64,000 nt of DNA, taken from contig QNGE01000927.1 of NCBI GenBank assembly GCA_008508345.1, positions 8,376 through 72,375 on the forward strand. The letters run 5' to 3'. Shown piece after piece: positions 51,901 to 62,700 of this stretch. The DNA is from Paragonimus westermani. Taxonomy: Eukaryota > Platyhelminthes > Trematoda > Plagiorchiida > Troglotrematidae. Position 1 is the stretch's first letter, and the number at the start of each line of letters is the position of its first letter. The notes beneath the pieces are model-generated. The model searched no databases. It was given only the letters and a program-made list of their open reading frames with translations, and was not told the DNA's origin. A program made the position numbers and the translations under genes.

Positions 51901-53161
51901 TTTCAATGAACGTGAGAAAAATGATTAAAAAAAATTACAGATGGATAACTAATTATATGATCCTATTATTGGACTGAGTGAACGATATGAGTCTGTTTAA
52001 TGTGCTGCCTTCCTGGACATATCGTGCTCTAAACTGAGCGTTTCCAGAACTTGGCCATCTGGAATGATTAACTCGATGATTAACCACAAACACGAAACAG
52101 CCAAGTGTTCAAACGGCGATAATCTTTTATGGCTGAGGTCATTTCGAGCACTCTCAGTTAAAGCCCACTACGCCAATGTCTAGGTCAATGTGGGTCGATC
52201 GACAGAAGCATCCATTTTGCTTCGTGTAAGACAAATTATTGTGGTGTGCGGCAGTGATTACCGACTGCCATGAAGAGACTGTTAACACCAAATACGTGTT
52301 TCTCGTAGACGTTGGGGGAGAAGGTTGGCGTTCTAGAAAACAGGGTTGCAATAGACACCTTATTAGACCGACCTAGGATGGACTCTACCGAAGGGTTCGC
52401 TTATAGGAAGAGCCGCTTCAGAGGTTGCGCAGCTTTTCACGGCAATCTCAGTGGGAGAATAGATCGGAGTTACGCACCTTAAGATCGGGCTAACAAAGAT
52501 AGGGTCGAATAACATCGGTATTTTGTGCAAACAAACAAATTCATGATTTGGTTGAACCGAAAACAGATTTATTCAAGAACATAGGTTGAAAACCTCTTGA
52601 AATGTACAAATACCACACGTTACTAAGGTAGGAGTGCTACCGAAATAGTACATACGGATGAACGACTTCTCCATCGTTATGCATGCAAGTGACCGACAAA
52701 ACCTACTAATCCGGTATGCCACAAACAGCTGAGAACTGGTAACTTGCCGCCATCCTTATCTGAAGACGTGCCTGTGGAACAAAGGAGAGATCGTTTTTGT
52801 TGATTTACTGCTGTTGTTAGCTGCCAGTGATGCGGTGGCATCTCCCAATCACCATCTGTAACCTTCATTACGTTTTAAATATTTTATTTTATGCATGCAT
52901 TGAAGAACAATTAATTTGGAACACGAAGGTGTTAACTGGAGTGCTGACGATCCACGGAATCTACAAGATAACATCCCTGTGATTTCCAGGTGCAAATGGA
53001 CGGAACGAAGCAAAGAATTGCCAAGATTAACCAAATCTGATTTTAAATTTTCTTTGTCCATCATATATCACATAAGCGATCCGACTAACCAGCAATTAAC
53101 TCACCCGAACGAGGTTCTACAGATGATGTTCTTTAAAACAGTTAGTAATCTTCATGAATTT
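48931..53161. other. Gene-poor stretch
   Basis: No gene or repeat is recognised. A plus-strand frame at 52916-53200 has fairly protein-like composition but starts with TTG, has no nameable domain and runs into the Penelope element. Confidence 0.4.
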
Positions 53162-53186
53162 GAACATAGCAGTAAGAAGACGGACA

Positions 53187-53227
53187 CTGGTAGATGCTAG
53201 CATTTCGTATTGCCTCTTCAGTAGCAA
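53187..53227 (-). ncRNA. Hammerhead ribozyme in Penelope 3' region, left copy (family 3)
   Basis: The minus strand has stem I UUGCUA/UACCAG with one mismatch, CUGAAGA, a weak stem II (GGCAAUAC), GAAA, stem III AUGC-UA-GCAU and C at the cleavage site. It is the same as 55879-55919 apart from the stem I change. Confidence 0.7.
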
Positions 53228-53324
53228 ATAACAATAACTAGGAACATATATATACATGACACTAATGGGATGGGGGGTAAAGAATAAAATAGCAAATGGG
53301 GTGGAGAACGACAGGACAGAATTA

Positions 53325-54744
53325 TTACGTCCATGGGAGTCTAAGGCTTACATACAATTGTTTTTGTACACATAATGCTGGCTTGAGAAGACTAATCGCG
53401 ACCGCCTCAACAAAACACAGGAGACGCGGATTAGCGTAGTGCATTGTAATTCTGAATGTTAATTCTGGATTAATCCGGTGGCCAGTGGTCAACATGTGCC
53501 TGGCGATAGACGAGGCCGGAAGCTTGCGTGATCCCGGGACGAAGGAAGTAGACTGCGCAGTCACATCCTGAACCCATTTCAGCAGATGTTCCTTCATCCT
53601 AGAGTTCAAGCACCTATCGGTTCTGCCGATGTAACTCTCGCCGCAGTTACACACAAATTGATAAATACAGTATGAGTTGGCGCCAATAGGTTGCTCTCCC
53701 TTTACTGAAGGTAACGGTAGCTTCCGAGTTCGGTCAACGACTACAATTTCAGCCGCATTGTATGCTCGCTTAATGGATGCGACGAGCCGTATTGTGGTTA
53801 GAAGTGTCACCTGTGAATGGTGGTTCAATGTAAACTTTCTTCTTCTCAACCGTGGGAACCTTATCTCCTACAATACGCTGTTGGTTGTGTCTATTGGTAA
53901 AGCTTAACGGATACCCATTATCCTGCAGAGTGGTTGTAAGCAGTCTAAGTTCATCAGCTAGACATTCTGATGAACAAATGCGCCTAGCACGCATAAACAA
54001 TGTTCTGACCAATGCTCGCTTGTTCTTCATTGGCGTGAAGTTTGTGAAGTGAGTGTACTGACCAGTCCAGGTGGGCTTGCGATACACACATCTTCTTACT
54101 GAACCATCACCCTGGAGACCGATGAGGATTTCTAAAAACTGCAGGCATCCGTTCTTTTCCAGCTCAAAAGTGACTGTCAGATTGACATGATAAGTGTTCA
54201 AACGATTTACCATCTTCTGGATTGTTTGCGAAGATGACGCGAACAGTAGAATGTCATCCACTTAACGTTTGTAGAACGGCAGTGACGCAATGTGTTCAGC
54301 AATTCGCCTTTCTACCATCAACATGAAAAAATCCGCTAGCATCGGTCCTAATGGACTCTCCGTGTCTACTTCGTCTATTTCTCGATAAGGGTTATTCTGG
54401 AAACTGAAAGTGATTTTCTCCGTACACCGCAATAGAGACAGTTTAAACATATCCGTGGGAGTTTTTACATCAAAGCCATCAGTCTCGATCAGATCTCATA
54501 TACATTCAATTGTCTCGTGCAATGGAACATTTGTAAACAGGGATTTAACGTCTACTGAACACATGACTTTGTCTGCTAGGTTGACTTTGTCCAGACATTC
54601 AATTAAACTGAATGAGTCCACAAGATGCACACGACGAGCATGGGTTTGACGTAATTCCATTATACGCGATTGTGCAGTCTCAATGTGAGCGGTGCTGATA
54701 CGCCTTAGGTTCCCAATGTTTGGTTTCAGTCCACTTATTCTCAA
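53325..54744 (-). pseudogene. Penelope RT and GIY-YIG endonuclease, left copy
   Basis: Four minus-strand frames make up the protein: 54744-54496 (motif A), 54450-54262 (motif B), 54261-53770 (after the motif C stop; VDDILLFASSSQ, LEKNGCLQFLEILIGL and KPTWTGQYTHFTNF) and 53849-53325 (endonuclease: YCIYQFVCNCGESYIGRT, then SRMKEHL and later FVEAVAI). The step from the third to the fourth frame is a one-base shift after TARRIH, also present in the right copy. Confidence 0.9.
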
Positions 54745-54945
54745 ACATTTACGGTTAAACCGTGAATAACGACCTTTAAGATATACAGACGCAGAGAAAA
54801 CATATCTTCACACGTTCTTGAACAATCTTGCATTTCAGGCTAGTAATGCGTCGGAGCAGCTTGCATGCATTAGCGGGAATTCGTCTTTTTAAAAATTTGA
54901 AACAGTTGGTTCCCTTCGTAACTTTGAACATAACAGTCACCTGAG

Positions 54946-55783
54946 TTGGAAAAGAACGGATGCCTGCCGTTTTTAGAAATCCTCATCGGTCTCCATGGTG
55001 ATGGTTCAGTAAGAAGATGTGTGTATCGCAAGCCCACCTGGACTGGTCAGTACACTCACTTCACAAACTTCACGCCAATGAAGAACAAGCGAGCATTAGT
55101 CAGAACATTGTTTATGCGTGCTAGGCGCATTTGTTCATCAGAATGTCTAGCTGATGAACTTAGACTGCTTACAACCACTCTGCAGGATAATGGGTATCCG
55201 TTAAGCTTTACCAATAGACACAACCAACAGCGTATTGTAGGAGATAAGGTTCCCACGGTTGAGAAGAAGAAAGTTTACATTGAACCACCATTCACAGGTG
55301 ACACTTCTAACCACAATACGGCTCGTCGCATCCATTAAGCGAGCATACAATGCGGCTGAAATTGTAGTCGTTGACCGAACTCGGAAGCTACCGTTACCTT
55401 CAGTAAAGGGAGAGCAACCTATTGGCGCCAACTCATACTGTATTTATCAATTTGTGTGTAACTGCGGCGAGAGTTACATCGGCAGAACCGATAGGTGCTT
55501 GAACTCTAGGATGAAGGAACATCTGCCGAAATGGGTTCAGGATGTGACTGCGCAGTCTACTCCCTTCGTCCCTGGATCACGCAAGCTTCCGGCCTCCTCT
55601 ATCGCCAGGCACATGTTGGCCACTGGCCACCGGATTAATCCAGAATTAACATTCAGAATTATAATGCGCCACGCTAATCCGCGTTTCCTGCGTTTTGCCG
55701 AAGCGGTCGCGATTAGTCGTCTCAAGCCAGTGTTGTGTGTACAAAAACAATTATATGTAAGCCTCAGACTCCCATGGACTTAA
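54946..55783 (+). pseudogene. Penelope RT end and GIY-YIG endonuclease, right copy
   Basis: The first frame (54946-55338) reads NGCLPFLEILIGLHGDGSVR through TARRIH. The second (55259-55783) holds SYCIYQFVCNCGESYIGRTD, SRMKEHLPKWVQ and the later RFAEAVAISRLKP. The two frames are joined by the same one-base shift as in the left copy. In the endonuclease frame the two copies differ at about eleven of 174 residues. GIY-YIG key residues (Tyr, YIGRT, Arg, downstream Glu) are present. Confidence 0.9.
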
Positions 55784-55831
55784 TCGTTCTGTCCTCTTGT
55801 TTCTCCACCCCATTTGCTATTTTATTCTTCA

Positions 55832-55842
55832 CCCCCCCCCCC
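55832..55842. repeat. Poly-C run (11)
   Basis: A homopolymer in the 3' untranslated part of the right Penelope copy; the left copy has a shorter G run on the opposite strand at the matching place. Confidence 0.85.
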
Positions 55843-55878
55843 AATTAGTGTCATATATATGTTCCTGGTTATTGTTAT

Positions 55879-55919
55879 TTGGTACTGAAGAGGCAATACG
55901 AAATGCTAGCATCTACCAG
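55879..55919 (+). ncRNA. Hammerhead ribozyme in Penelope 3' region, right copy (family 3)
   Basis: Stem I UUGGUA/UACCAG pairs fully (one G-U at the outer end). CUGAAGA (55885-55891) and GAAA (55900-55903) are intact, stem III is AUGC-UA-GCAU and C at 55913 is the cleavage position. Stem II (GGCAAUAC, 55892-55899) gives only one clear G-C pair in this copy, so activity is uncertain. Confidence 0.75.
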
Positions 55920-55944
55920 TGTCCGTCTTCTTACTGCTATGTTC

Positions 55945-58587
55945 TAGTGTTCTTCATATCGTGTGTATGATAACCAGCATTTTGGAATTAATGGAACTCC
56001 GCATCGGCACAGGCATACAAGACAAACATACAAGACAAACTAAGCCGTCTCAATGCCATCATTTATGGAGATGATCATCATCATTCTTTCCAGCGGGCGG
56101 TTGACGCTAGGATAACAGAATTAGTACTTCTGCTTATATTCCAATAGCGATGGTCGTTAATAATCTTCGCTTTCTACAAAAAAGCGTACGCTTTTCTTAG
56201 AAGGCGGTTTCCCTAGTGGATTGATCCAACTGAGGGGAGAGGTAGCTCTAAGAGCTTTACGTTAGACAATTCACCAGATACGTTTGGGTAGAAGTCCACC
56301 GCCTAGAATTTAGCAGATGGAAAGATCTACAATCCTTTAGAAATTCACAAGTTGACACCCGCTCGGAATCTTGTATCAACTAGGTATTTGAACTGGACGA
56401 ACGTTCGTTTCAGAAATAAAAGCACTTTGAGGTGACTGAGTTCATTTGGTATGCGGCTGTCACGATTTGTTTCCATTCGGAAGTCAAGAAGAGTGCACGG
56501 ATAAAGAAACAGGCTACCATACTGAAACAGAAAGAAGACGTGATATACTATAGAAGTTGGTGTGAACATCTGCGTGTCCACATCCTCTTCGTCTTCATTA
56601 ACACGTCACGTATTACCTGCCTGTTTTGTCCTTGTGACCTATGAGAACAAAAGATACGTTGACGTTTCACTACAAGTCTTTCTGTCCTGACATGGTTCCT
56701 CAAAGGAGCCTAATGTTGCAAATGTACTGGCTCGACTTTTCACATACTTGTCGACTTAATTACTTGCTCTTGCCTGCCCAACATCAGGTGGTGTTTTCAC
56801 CCACTTTTTATGGATTGAGGTAAGTTATGGTAAAACTTCGAGGATCAAACCGTCATTCCTACATCTGTTACCTGTCAAGTAAATTCGTTCGACAGACCTA
56901 ACAGGAGTTAGGTGGTAGACTTATATTGCACATGATCACGTAATCCTCTTGTTGTTGGTTTATGTACCACGTTGTAAGAATGAACTTTTTCGTAAATAAG
57001 CGTGTTTAGATAATTGTCCGTAATGCGAAACCCAAGTGGATGATAGGCCGAATTGGCTGGCGACAGACGGGGGAAAATAAACATTTATACACAGCCAAAA
57101 AGATGTACGATCAAACTCAACTCCTCATTGCTGGCCATCACAGGTTATACTAATTCCAGCAACCGCAAACGTGACACTTCTAAACTGTCCAATAAAACGA
57201 GAATGGAAAGTGTCAGTGAGACCTAGCCCACCGGTGTATGTGAACTTCAAGCAAAACATACATTAACATTTTATGAATACCACTCTGAGAAGTCCTGCCT
57301 AATGACCAACAAAGAAGGAAACCAGTCGTTGCGCACTGAGTTGTGTGAACATTCGCTAAATAATTATCGAAATGTCATCGTCGCGGTACTAACCGCTAAC
57401 AGATAGAGATGAGATAGATCGTCGCCATCAGTCAGGTGGATGTGTCCCAACGAGAACAAAAATACATAAATTAAGCGTGAACAGTGTGTTCATGCTTGAA
57501 ATCCCGTATCACAATCAGCTGAATTTTTCAATCCCAAGCGCTACATAAATACGATATCTGCCATTTAAATTTACGTAGTAATCGGTCAACATGTAAGTCA
57601 ACTGCTTTCAAAAACAGCTCGTCCTCAACTTAGTCACGGCTTTTTGTACTTATTTTATCATGGATTATTCCGTTGATGGGTTCCGTAACTTCAGGCGATT
57701 ACCAACCCAACAGTACTAGTCTACACATCTCAAAACTCTGTATTCCATATGGAAGATTTGAACGAATGACTAACAACAAACAATACAAATCTGATGGGAA
57801 GTAAGGTTGAGTCGAATTAAAATTAAAACGGACCTTCTTAAAAAAAATCGACTAATCGACACACGAGTTCGATTCTATTCTTCATTTATCACTACGTAAG
57901 CCAAAACTAGTACCATACAGCTAAAACAAAAATGAACTGTTTTGGTACGACTAAACAAGGACATGTTTTCGTTCACCGAAACATCTTTTTATGGCTGATA
58001 CGAGTGATGTGGAAATTGACCAAGAAGAGATTTATCAGACTACCAAAACAAGCATTGAAGTTACGACACTTTCCAACGATGTATAGACTCGTTAAGTCTG
58101 ATACGACAGCCTAAGAAATGAAACGGACAGGTAATTTCTAAGCGCAGCAAACACTATTCGCTCTGTTTCTCCGTTTCTATACGCATGCATGCCCAGTCCA
58201 TTAAAAACGACATTTCTGTTGTGAAGAACAAGGCTGTAGAAAGCACAAAAATTGAACTGCACAATGCTTATAGCCAACCAGTCATCTTGTGTAATTCAGT
58301 ATATTCTTTGGATTACTCTAGTGACCCCATGAAGCTTCAAGCAGGAAGTGCCAAAAAACAGTGGTGAGAAGTGGCGGGGAACTGTACTACTTGGAAGATC
58401 CACTACTCCTCTACTTACCACCTGCCGTTTGTTGTGATACACTACCCAAATCTGTTGACAAATATCTTTCTGTTGACAAACAACTGGCGTAATCTAAGCA
58501 TTAACTGGTATCACATGATCAGTTTTCAACAGATTTCGTGTCTGAGCTCCATCCGAACGCTGCAGCTAATTGAATCAGAAAGTCCGA
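55945..58587. other. Gene-poor stretch before asnA
   Basis: No gene or repeat is recognised in 2.6 kb. Confidence 0.4.
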
Positions 58588-58593
58588 TTTATT
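58588..58593 (-). promoter_or_regulatory. Candidate poly(A) signal for asnA
   Basis: AATAAA on the minus strand, about 126 bases after the asnA stop codon, a normal distance for a short metazoan 3' UTR. Chance occurrence is possible. Confidence 0.4.
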
Positions 58594-58718
58594 AGCCTCC
58601 ACTTTCTTCATACACAATGTCTGACGTTTGACATAGAGGGATAAGAAGAACAGTTATACAAATTACGACAATTAAAAAACATGATTGTTGGATAAACTGC
58701 TACATTGGAGTGAACAGC

Positions 58719-59738
58719 CTACAGCAGAAAAATGTTCTCCTTCAGCAACTCTTCTCTTTGCATTTTTGGCCACACGGAAACCTGCACTTCACCGATGTGT
58801 CGCTTCTCAAGAAAGAACAAGCATAACCTTGATTGTCCGATACCTCCACCAATGGTGAACGGCAACTTATCCTGCATCAAACTCGTATGAAAATCCTTTG
58901 AGAGACGATGGAGATTACCGGATTGTTCTAATTGAGACAACAAAGAGGTCTTTGTCACTCGGATCCCCATGGAAGATAGTTCGACGGCACAGTTTATAAC
59001 ATCTGAGTACACCAGTATATCACCGTTTAATTCCCAGTCATCGTAATCTGGGGCCCTCAAGTCATGTGGTTTTCCTGAACGAAGATTTTGTCCAATTCCA
59101 GTGATGAATACCGCCAGGTGCTGTTTTGTAATCTCGTCTTCCCGTTCCTTAACTGTTAGCGTGGGGTACTGGTCCTCAAGATCTTGAGAAGAAATGAAAA
59201 AGATATGCTCCGGCAATTTGTTTGAAAAATTGTACCTGGAATTAACTTCTTTCTCCGTTTCACGGATAGCAGCGTAAATCTTTCGAACTACTTCTTTCAG
59301 TTTGCTCATCGTGCGCTCATTCTCATCAATTATCAACTCCCAGTCCCACTGATCGACGTAATAAGAATGAAGTGGGGAGATAACCTCATCCCGTCTTATC
59401 GCATTCATGTCGGTGTAGAGTCCCGTGCCCTTCGTAAATTTGTAGCGGGCCAGAGCCATCCGTTTCCATTTAGCCAATGACTGAACCACAGCACAAGTCT
59501 CGCCGGATTTCAAATCGAACTTGACCGCACGTTCATTGTTTGCCAGATCATCATTCAAACCGGAAGAGTCCGTGACAAAAAGAGGAGCTGATACTCGCGT
59601 CAAGTTTAAAGCACTTGATAACCGTGTTTGAAAGGTATCTTTGATCAGTTTAATGGCATTTTGCGTATCTTGGATGCTCACAGTACCAACCGGTTTGCAG
59701 GCATAAGTCCCATTTTTGAAAGCTGGCGTGTTATCCAT
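58719..59738 (-). CDS. asnA: Aspartate-ammonia ligase (asparagine synthetase A), bacterial type
   Basis: The enzyme makes asparagine from aspartate, ammonia and ATP through an aspartyl-AMP intermediate, and is probably cytosolic. The product is 339 residues, close to the roughly 330 of bacterial AsnA, with a slightly longer N-terminus and no signal peptide. Family blocks occur in order: AKWKR (89-93), GLYTDMNAIRRDE (106-118), SPLHSYYVDQWDWE (121-134), SSQDLEDQYP (183-192), RAPDYDDW (228-235), LNGDIL (237-242), ELSSMGIRV (253-261) and the class II synthetase motif 3, IGGGIGQSR (296-304). No stop, frameshift or intron interrupts it. The ATG at 59738 is chosen because TTTTATTCAG, a splice-acceptor-like string, lies one base upstream. 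Animals normally use the unrelated glutamine-dependent ASNS, so horizontal transfer is likely. The flanking DNA is fluke-like repeats, which argues against bacterial contamination. Confidence 0.95.
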   Translation of the reverse strand: MDNTPAFKNGTYACKPVGTVSIQDTQNAIKLIKDTFQTRLSSALNLTRVSAPLFVTDSSGLNDDLANNERAVKFDLKSGETCAVVQSLAKWKRMALARYKFTKGTGLYTDMNAIRRDEVISPLHSYYVDQWDWELIIDENERTMSKLKEVVRKIYAAIRETEKEVNSRYNFSNKLPEHIFFISSQDLEDQYPTLTVKEREDEITKQHLAVFITGIGQNLRSGKPHDLRAPDYDDWELNGDILVYSDVINCAVELSSMGIRVTKTSLLSQLEQSGNLHRLSKDFHTSLMQDKLPFTIGGGIGQSRLCLFFLEKRHIGEVQVSVWPKMQREELLKENIFLL

Positions 59739-59739
59739 T

Positions 59740-59750
59740 CTGAATAAAAC
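59740..59750 (-). promoter_or_regulatory. Possible splice acceptor before asnA ATG
   Basis: The minus strand reads TTGTTTTATTCAG then A and the ATG: a T-rich tract ending in AG. It could accept a 5' UTR exon or, since flukes trans-splice, a spliced leader. No donor exon was identified. Confidence 0.4.
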
Positions 59751-62700
59751 AAGGATATGCGTTTCTCAGTAAACTTGAAAGTTAAGAATAGATTCACAAA
59801 CAAAAAACTTCGGCTTCGTAAATTTGCATCCATCGCTTATGTCCGGTCATATCAAAATATTAGAAAGCGGTAAAAACAACAACGATTTGAATAAAACAAC
59901 GAAAGGACTCAAACTATATGACATTGTCTGATATAACATTTTGAGCATTCTAATCACACATGAGGGTGCAACAAATTTTAGAATTCGAAACTAAATTCCG
60001 TCGGGTAGAAGTCACGGCTGGACAGACTAGGTAGACAGTTCTTCAAGGGAACGAACTGGTTTAAAGCCAATCTGTGTTCTTCGCCGAGCAAGTGGGTAAA
60101 ATATGTTCGTCGAATAATGTGATGAAAAAGTTTCTTTTGAAGCAACAATCGTTTCGCACGCAAGGTGTGAACTATGAACTGAAACCGTATTAACGAACAT
60201 TTCCCCGACTGCAAGTTTAAAATGTCGTTGGGCGTTATGGGAAACATAATTGATGAGCGCGTCTTGAAGAGTGGAGGGTAAATCGACGAGAAGTATGTTG
60301 GGGGATCTACTACAGATGTAAAGGTGACCAAAAACGATCCAGACAAGGAGTAGTATGAAACAGAGCTCAGCCAAATTAGATAAACTCCTAGGTGACTAAC
60401 ATAAAATGCAGAAGTCTTCTGCGAAAAAATCCGAAAATTATAACCGTGGCGCAGTAAAACCAATATGCTGGCATGAAAACCATAGTAACTTTTTGTAAGA
60501 TGTAGTAGAGTCATCAGACATTTCAAGAGACTGGCAAAAAGATTAGCGTCATTTTGGCGAGGAACAACCAATAAGCTGCGGAGATGACTAAACCTTAGAT
60601 AGTAAAGCTGTAGCATTAAACAGAACTGGATGTTCGTACTCTGTTTGATCCAGTATACATGTGAGTTCACTGAATAATAAAAGTACCCATTGGTCTGTCA
60701 TTCTCACACAGTGTAAGAAAAAACTCCCAGGTATATTGTTGTGATTAACGACACCAGACGACTCTCGGACCAGACGATTATTGTTGGTAGTCATTTTCGT
60801 AGAACCCAAGCATGATCAGTGCCAGGAAAATTGTGTATCACAATAAAATCATTAGCGTATTCATACACAGAGATATCGGAAAATATTTCATGTTATCTCA
60901 CATGTTCGGTAAAGAAGAAATAATCGTGTCCAAAGGAAATCCGCAGTTATTTGGAGTAGTGGATGGATTGCGTCCATTCAGTAGGGCATATGGGAGGAGT
61001 TGTATGCAACATTCTTTGATTAAGTTGTGATGGAATATTCAACCTTTATCGAACTCAATACATCCACTCTTTCAGCTGTAAGTGAGTTGTTATAGGACGT
61101 AAAACGTCTAGCGTAGAGTAAACGTAGAAAACCTATTAGCAAGTATGGCATGCCCTGGCTATTTTATTTGAGGTGAAAACATGCTTAAAAATCTGTTTTG
61201 CTTGCTTAAACTCTTACCCAGAGCCATGTATCATGACTAGTTGAGAGTGGTGAGACGGTTTAACGTTTTAGCACGCAGAAGGGATGTGCATATGTCTCTA
61301 TCTATGCGTTATCTGCAAGTACTCAGTGATTAGTAGATTTCGTCCAATGCAACAATACCAGTTTTGTAAGATGCTGCGGCCGGAAGTGTGAGATGTGACG
61401 TTGAAACTGGCTTTACTTGTTTAAACAAAAAATTAGTGACCCTGAATGTATAAAACCTGTACAAAAACAGCAGTACTAATCCGCAGGCTGGTAGTATATA
61501 GCTAATAGAACGCAAGTCGCGTGGAGACATGCTGTGTCTGTCGCTGGTCCGAATCCAGCCGAAGCCCTGAATTTTTCACAGTTGGGTCTCATCTGAAGTA
61601 CCAATAACTCTCTGGTTTTTAACTCGTTGTGACTTAACCAAGGATTTACTTGATAATGAACGTCAGCACAACGCACAATATATTTTCGCATATCCGTTCT
61701 GTGTACGGTTCGGATGTACTAACTTTGGTTAATAATCGGATTTACTTGTGCAAGCTTCAAGCCAATTGGTCTAACCATCGTGTGTTAAACCTTCGATGTA
61801 TTCAATCAAACCTCATACCACAGACATTACGAGTGAGACCACCGGACGGTTCGGAGCGTGCCGCCCGAGTTGCTGAAAATACCACCCTTAGTTGACGTTG
61901 GTATTTAGCCGCCTTTTACCTTCAGAATCAACACCAATCCTTACTTGTCATATATATATATATATATATATATATAATTCAGCGCCCTCACATGCAGATT
62001 ACAAAGAGATTTGAAAATGAGAATACGAACCTATCGATGAGACAGTTTGTTCTTACGTTCCTCTGACTGTCCCCACTAAACGGACAACACAAGCAATGTC
62101 GAACAATGAAAAAATTCACGCTGCCTTAGCTGGTGGGCCGTCATTTTAACAAACAAAGACAGTCAAACGCTGGCTCCCAACCAAGCACACGAAAAGGACG
62201 CACAATTCATGACCAGCTTGTATCGTTTCCGGTTTCTGGTTTTCGAGTCATCAATTGGTCACCGGAAATCAACAACACTGTGGTGAACGATGAACTATTT
62301 TTCTTAACACACGGCCTGGCCAGTGAAATCCAAACACTTTTAGGGTTTGATTAAGCGAAGTTGCATGATCTTCATTCGAAATGAAACACAAGCAATCATG
62401 CGTAAATATTAAGAATTACAGATTTTAACACGCATAACTTTTGGTTACTTGGTTACTTGATATGTGGTGAAACTACTTGTATATATACCCTTCAGCAAAC
62501 TTTAAGGGCAGCTGTTTCCCATTTTAGGGAAGACTGTCCTGGACTCCTCGTAATACACTGAACCAACATCTAAAACCTGTGTACTCGACGAGGTATACAG
62601 AGATCACTACTAGCCAGGAACATCAAGTTTATTGGTATCACAACAAAGCGTTCGGCTCAACTGTATTCGAAAAATAATCGGCGCCAAACGTACACGAGGT

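Larger units (their letters stand above)
53162..54790 (-). mobile_element. Penelope-like element, left copy of inverted pair (family 3)
   Basis: On the minus strand it runs from upstream of RT motif A (about 54790) through the endonuclease to a 3' end at 53162. The RT order is motif A CSVDVKSLFTNVP (about 54515-54550), a degenerate motif B ESPLGPMLADFF, and motif C with a TAA stop in place of Tyr before VDDILLFASS (stop codon 54264-54262). It faces away from the copy at 54929 with the 5' ends adjacent. Confidence 0.9.
54929..55944 (+). mobile_element. Penelope-like element, right copy of inverted pair (family 3)
   Basis: The plus strand is a 5'-truncated copy starting after RT motif C. It matches 53162 to about 54190 in reverse complement, and both end at the same base (CTATGTTC). 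An 11-C run at 55832 replaces a shorter run in the left copy. Confidence 0.92.

Noticed and set aside
52916..53200. 94-codon plus-strand frame with protein-like composition
   Set aside because: No ATG start, no domain, and its end lies inside the Penelope copy.
60027..60374. 115-codon minus-strand frame with hydrophobic start upstream of asnA
   Set aside because: It starts with TTG, overlaps a longer frame and has no domain; not enough to call a gene.
61495..61560. GGTCCGAATCC with a small T-arm-like stem
   Set aside because: No clear box A and no cloverleaf; single occurrence.
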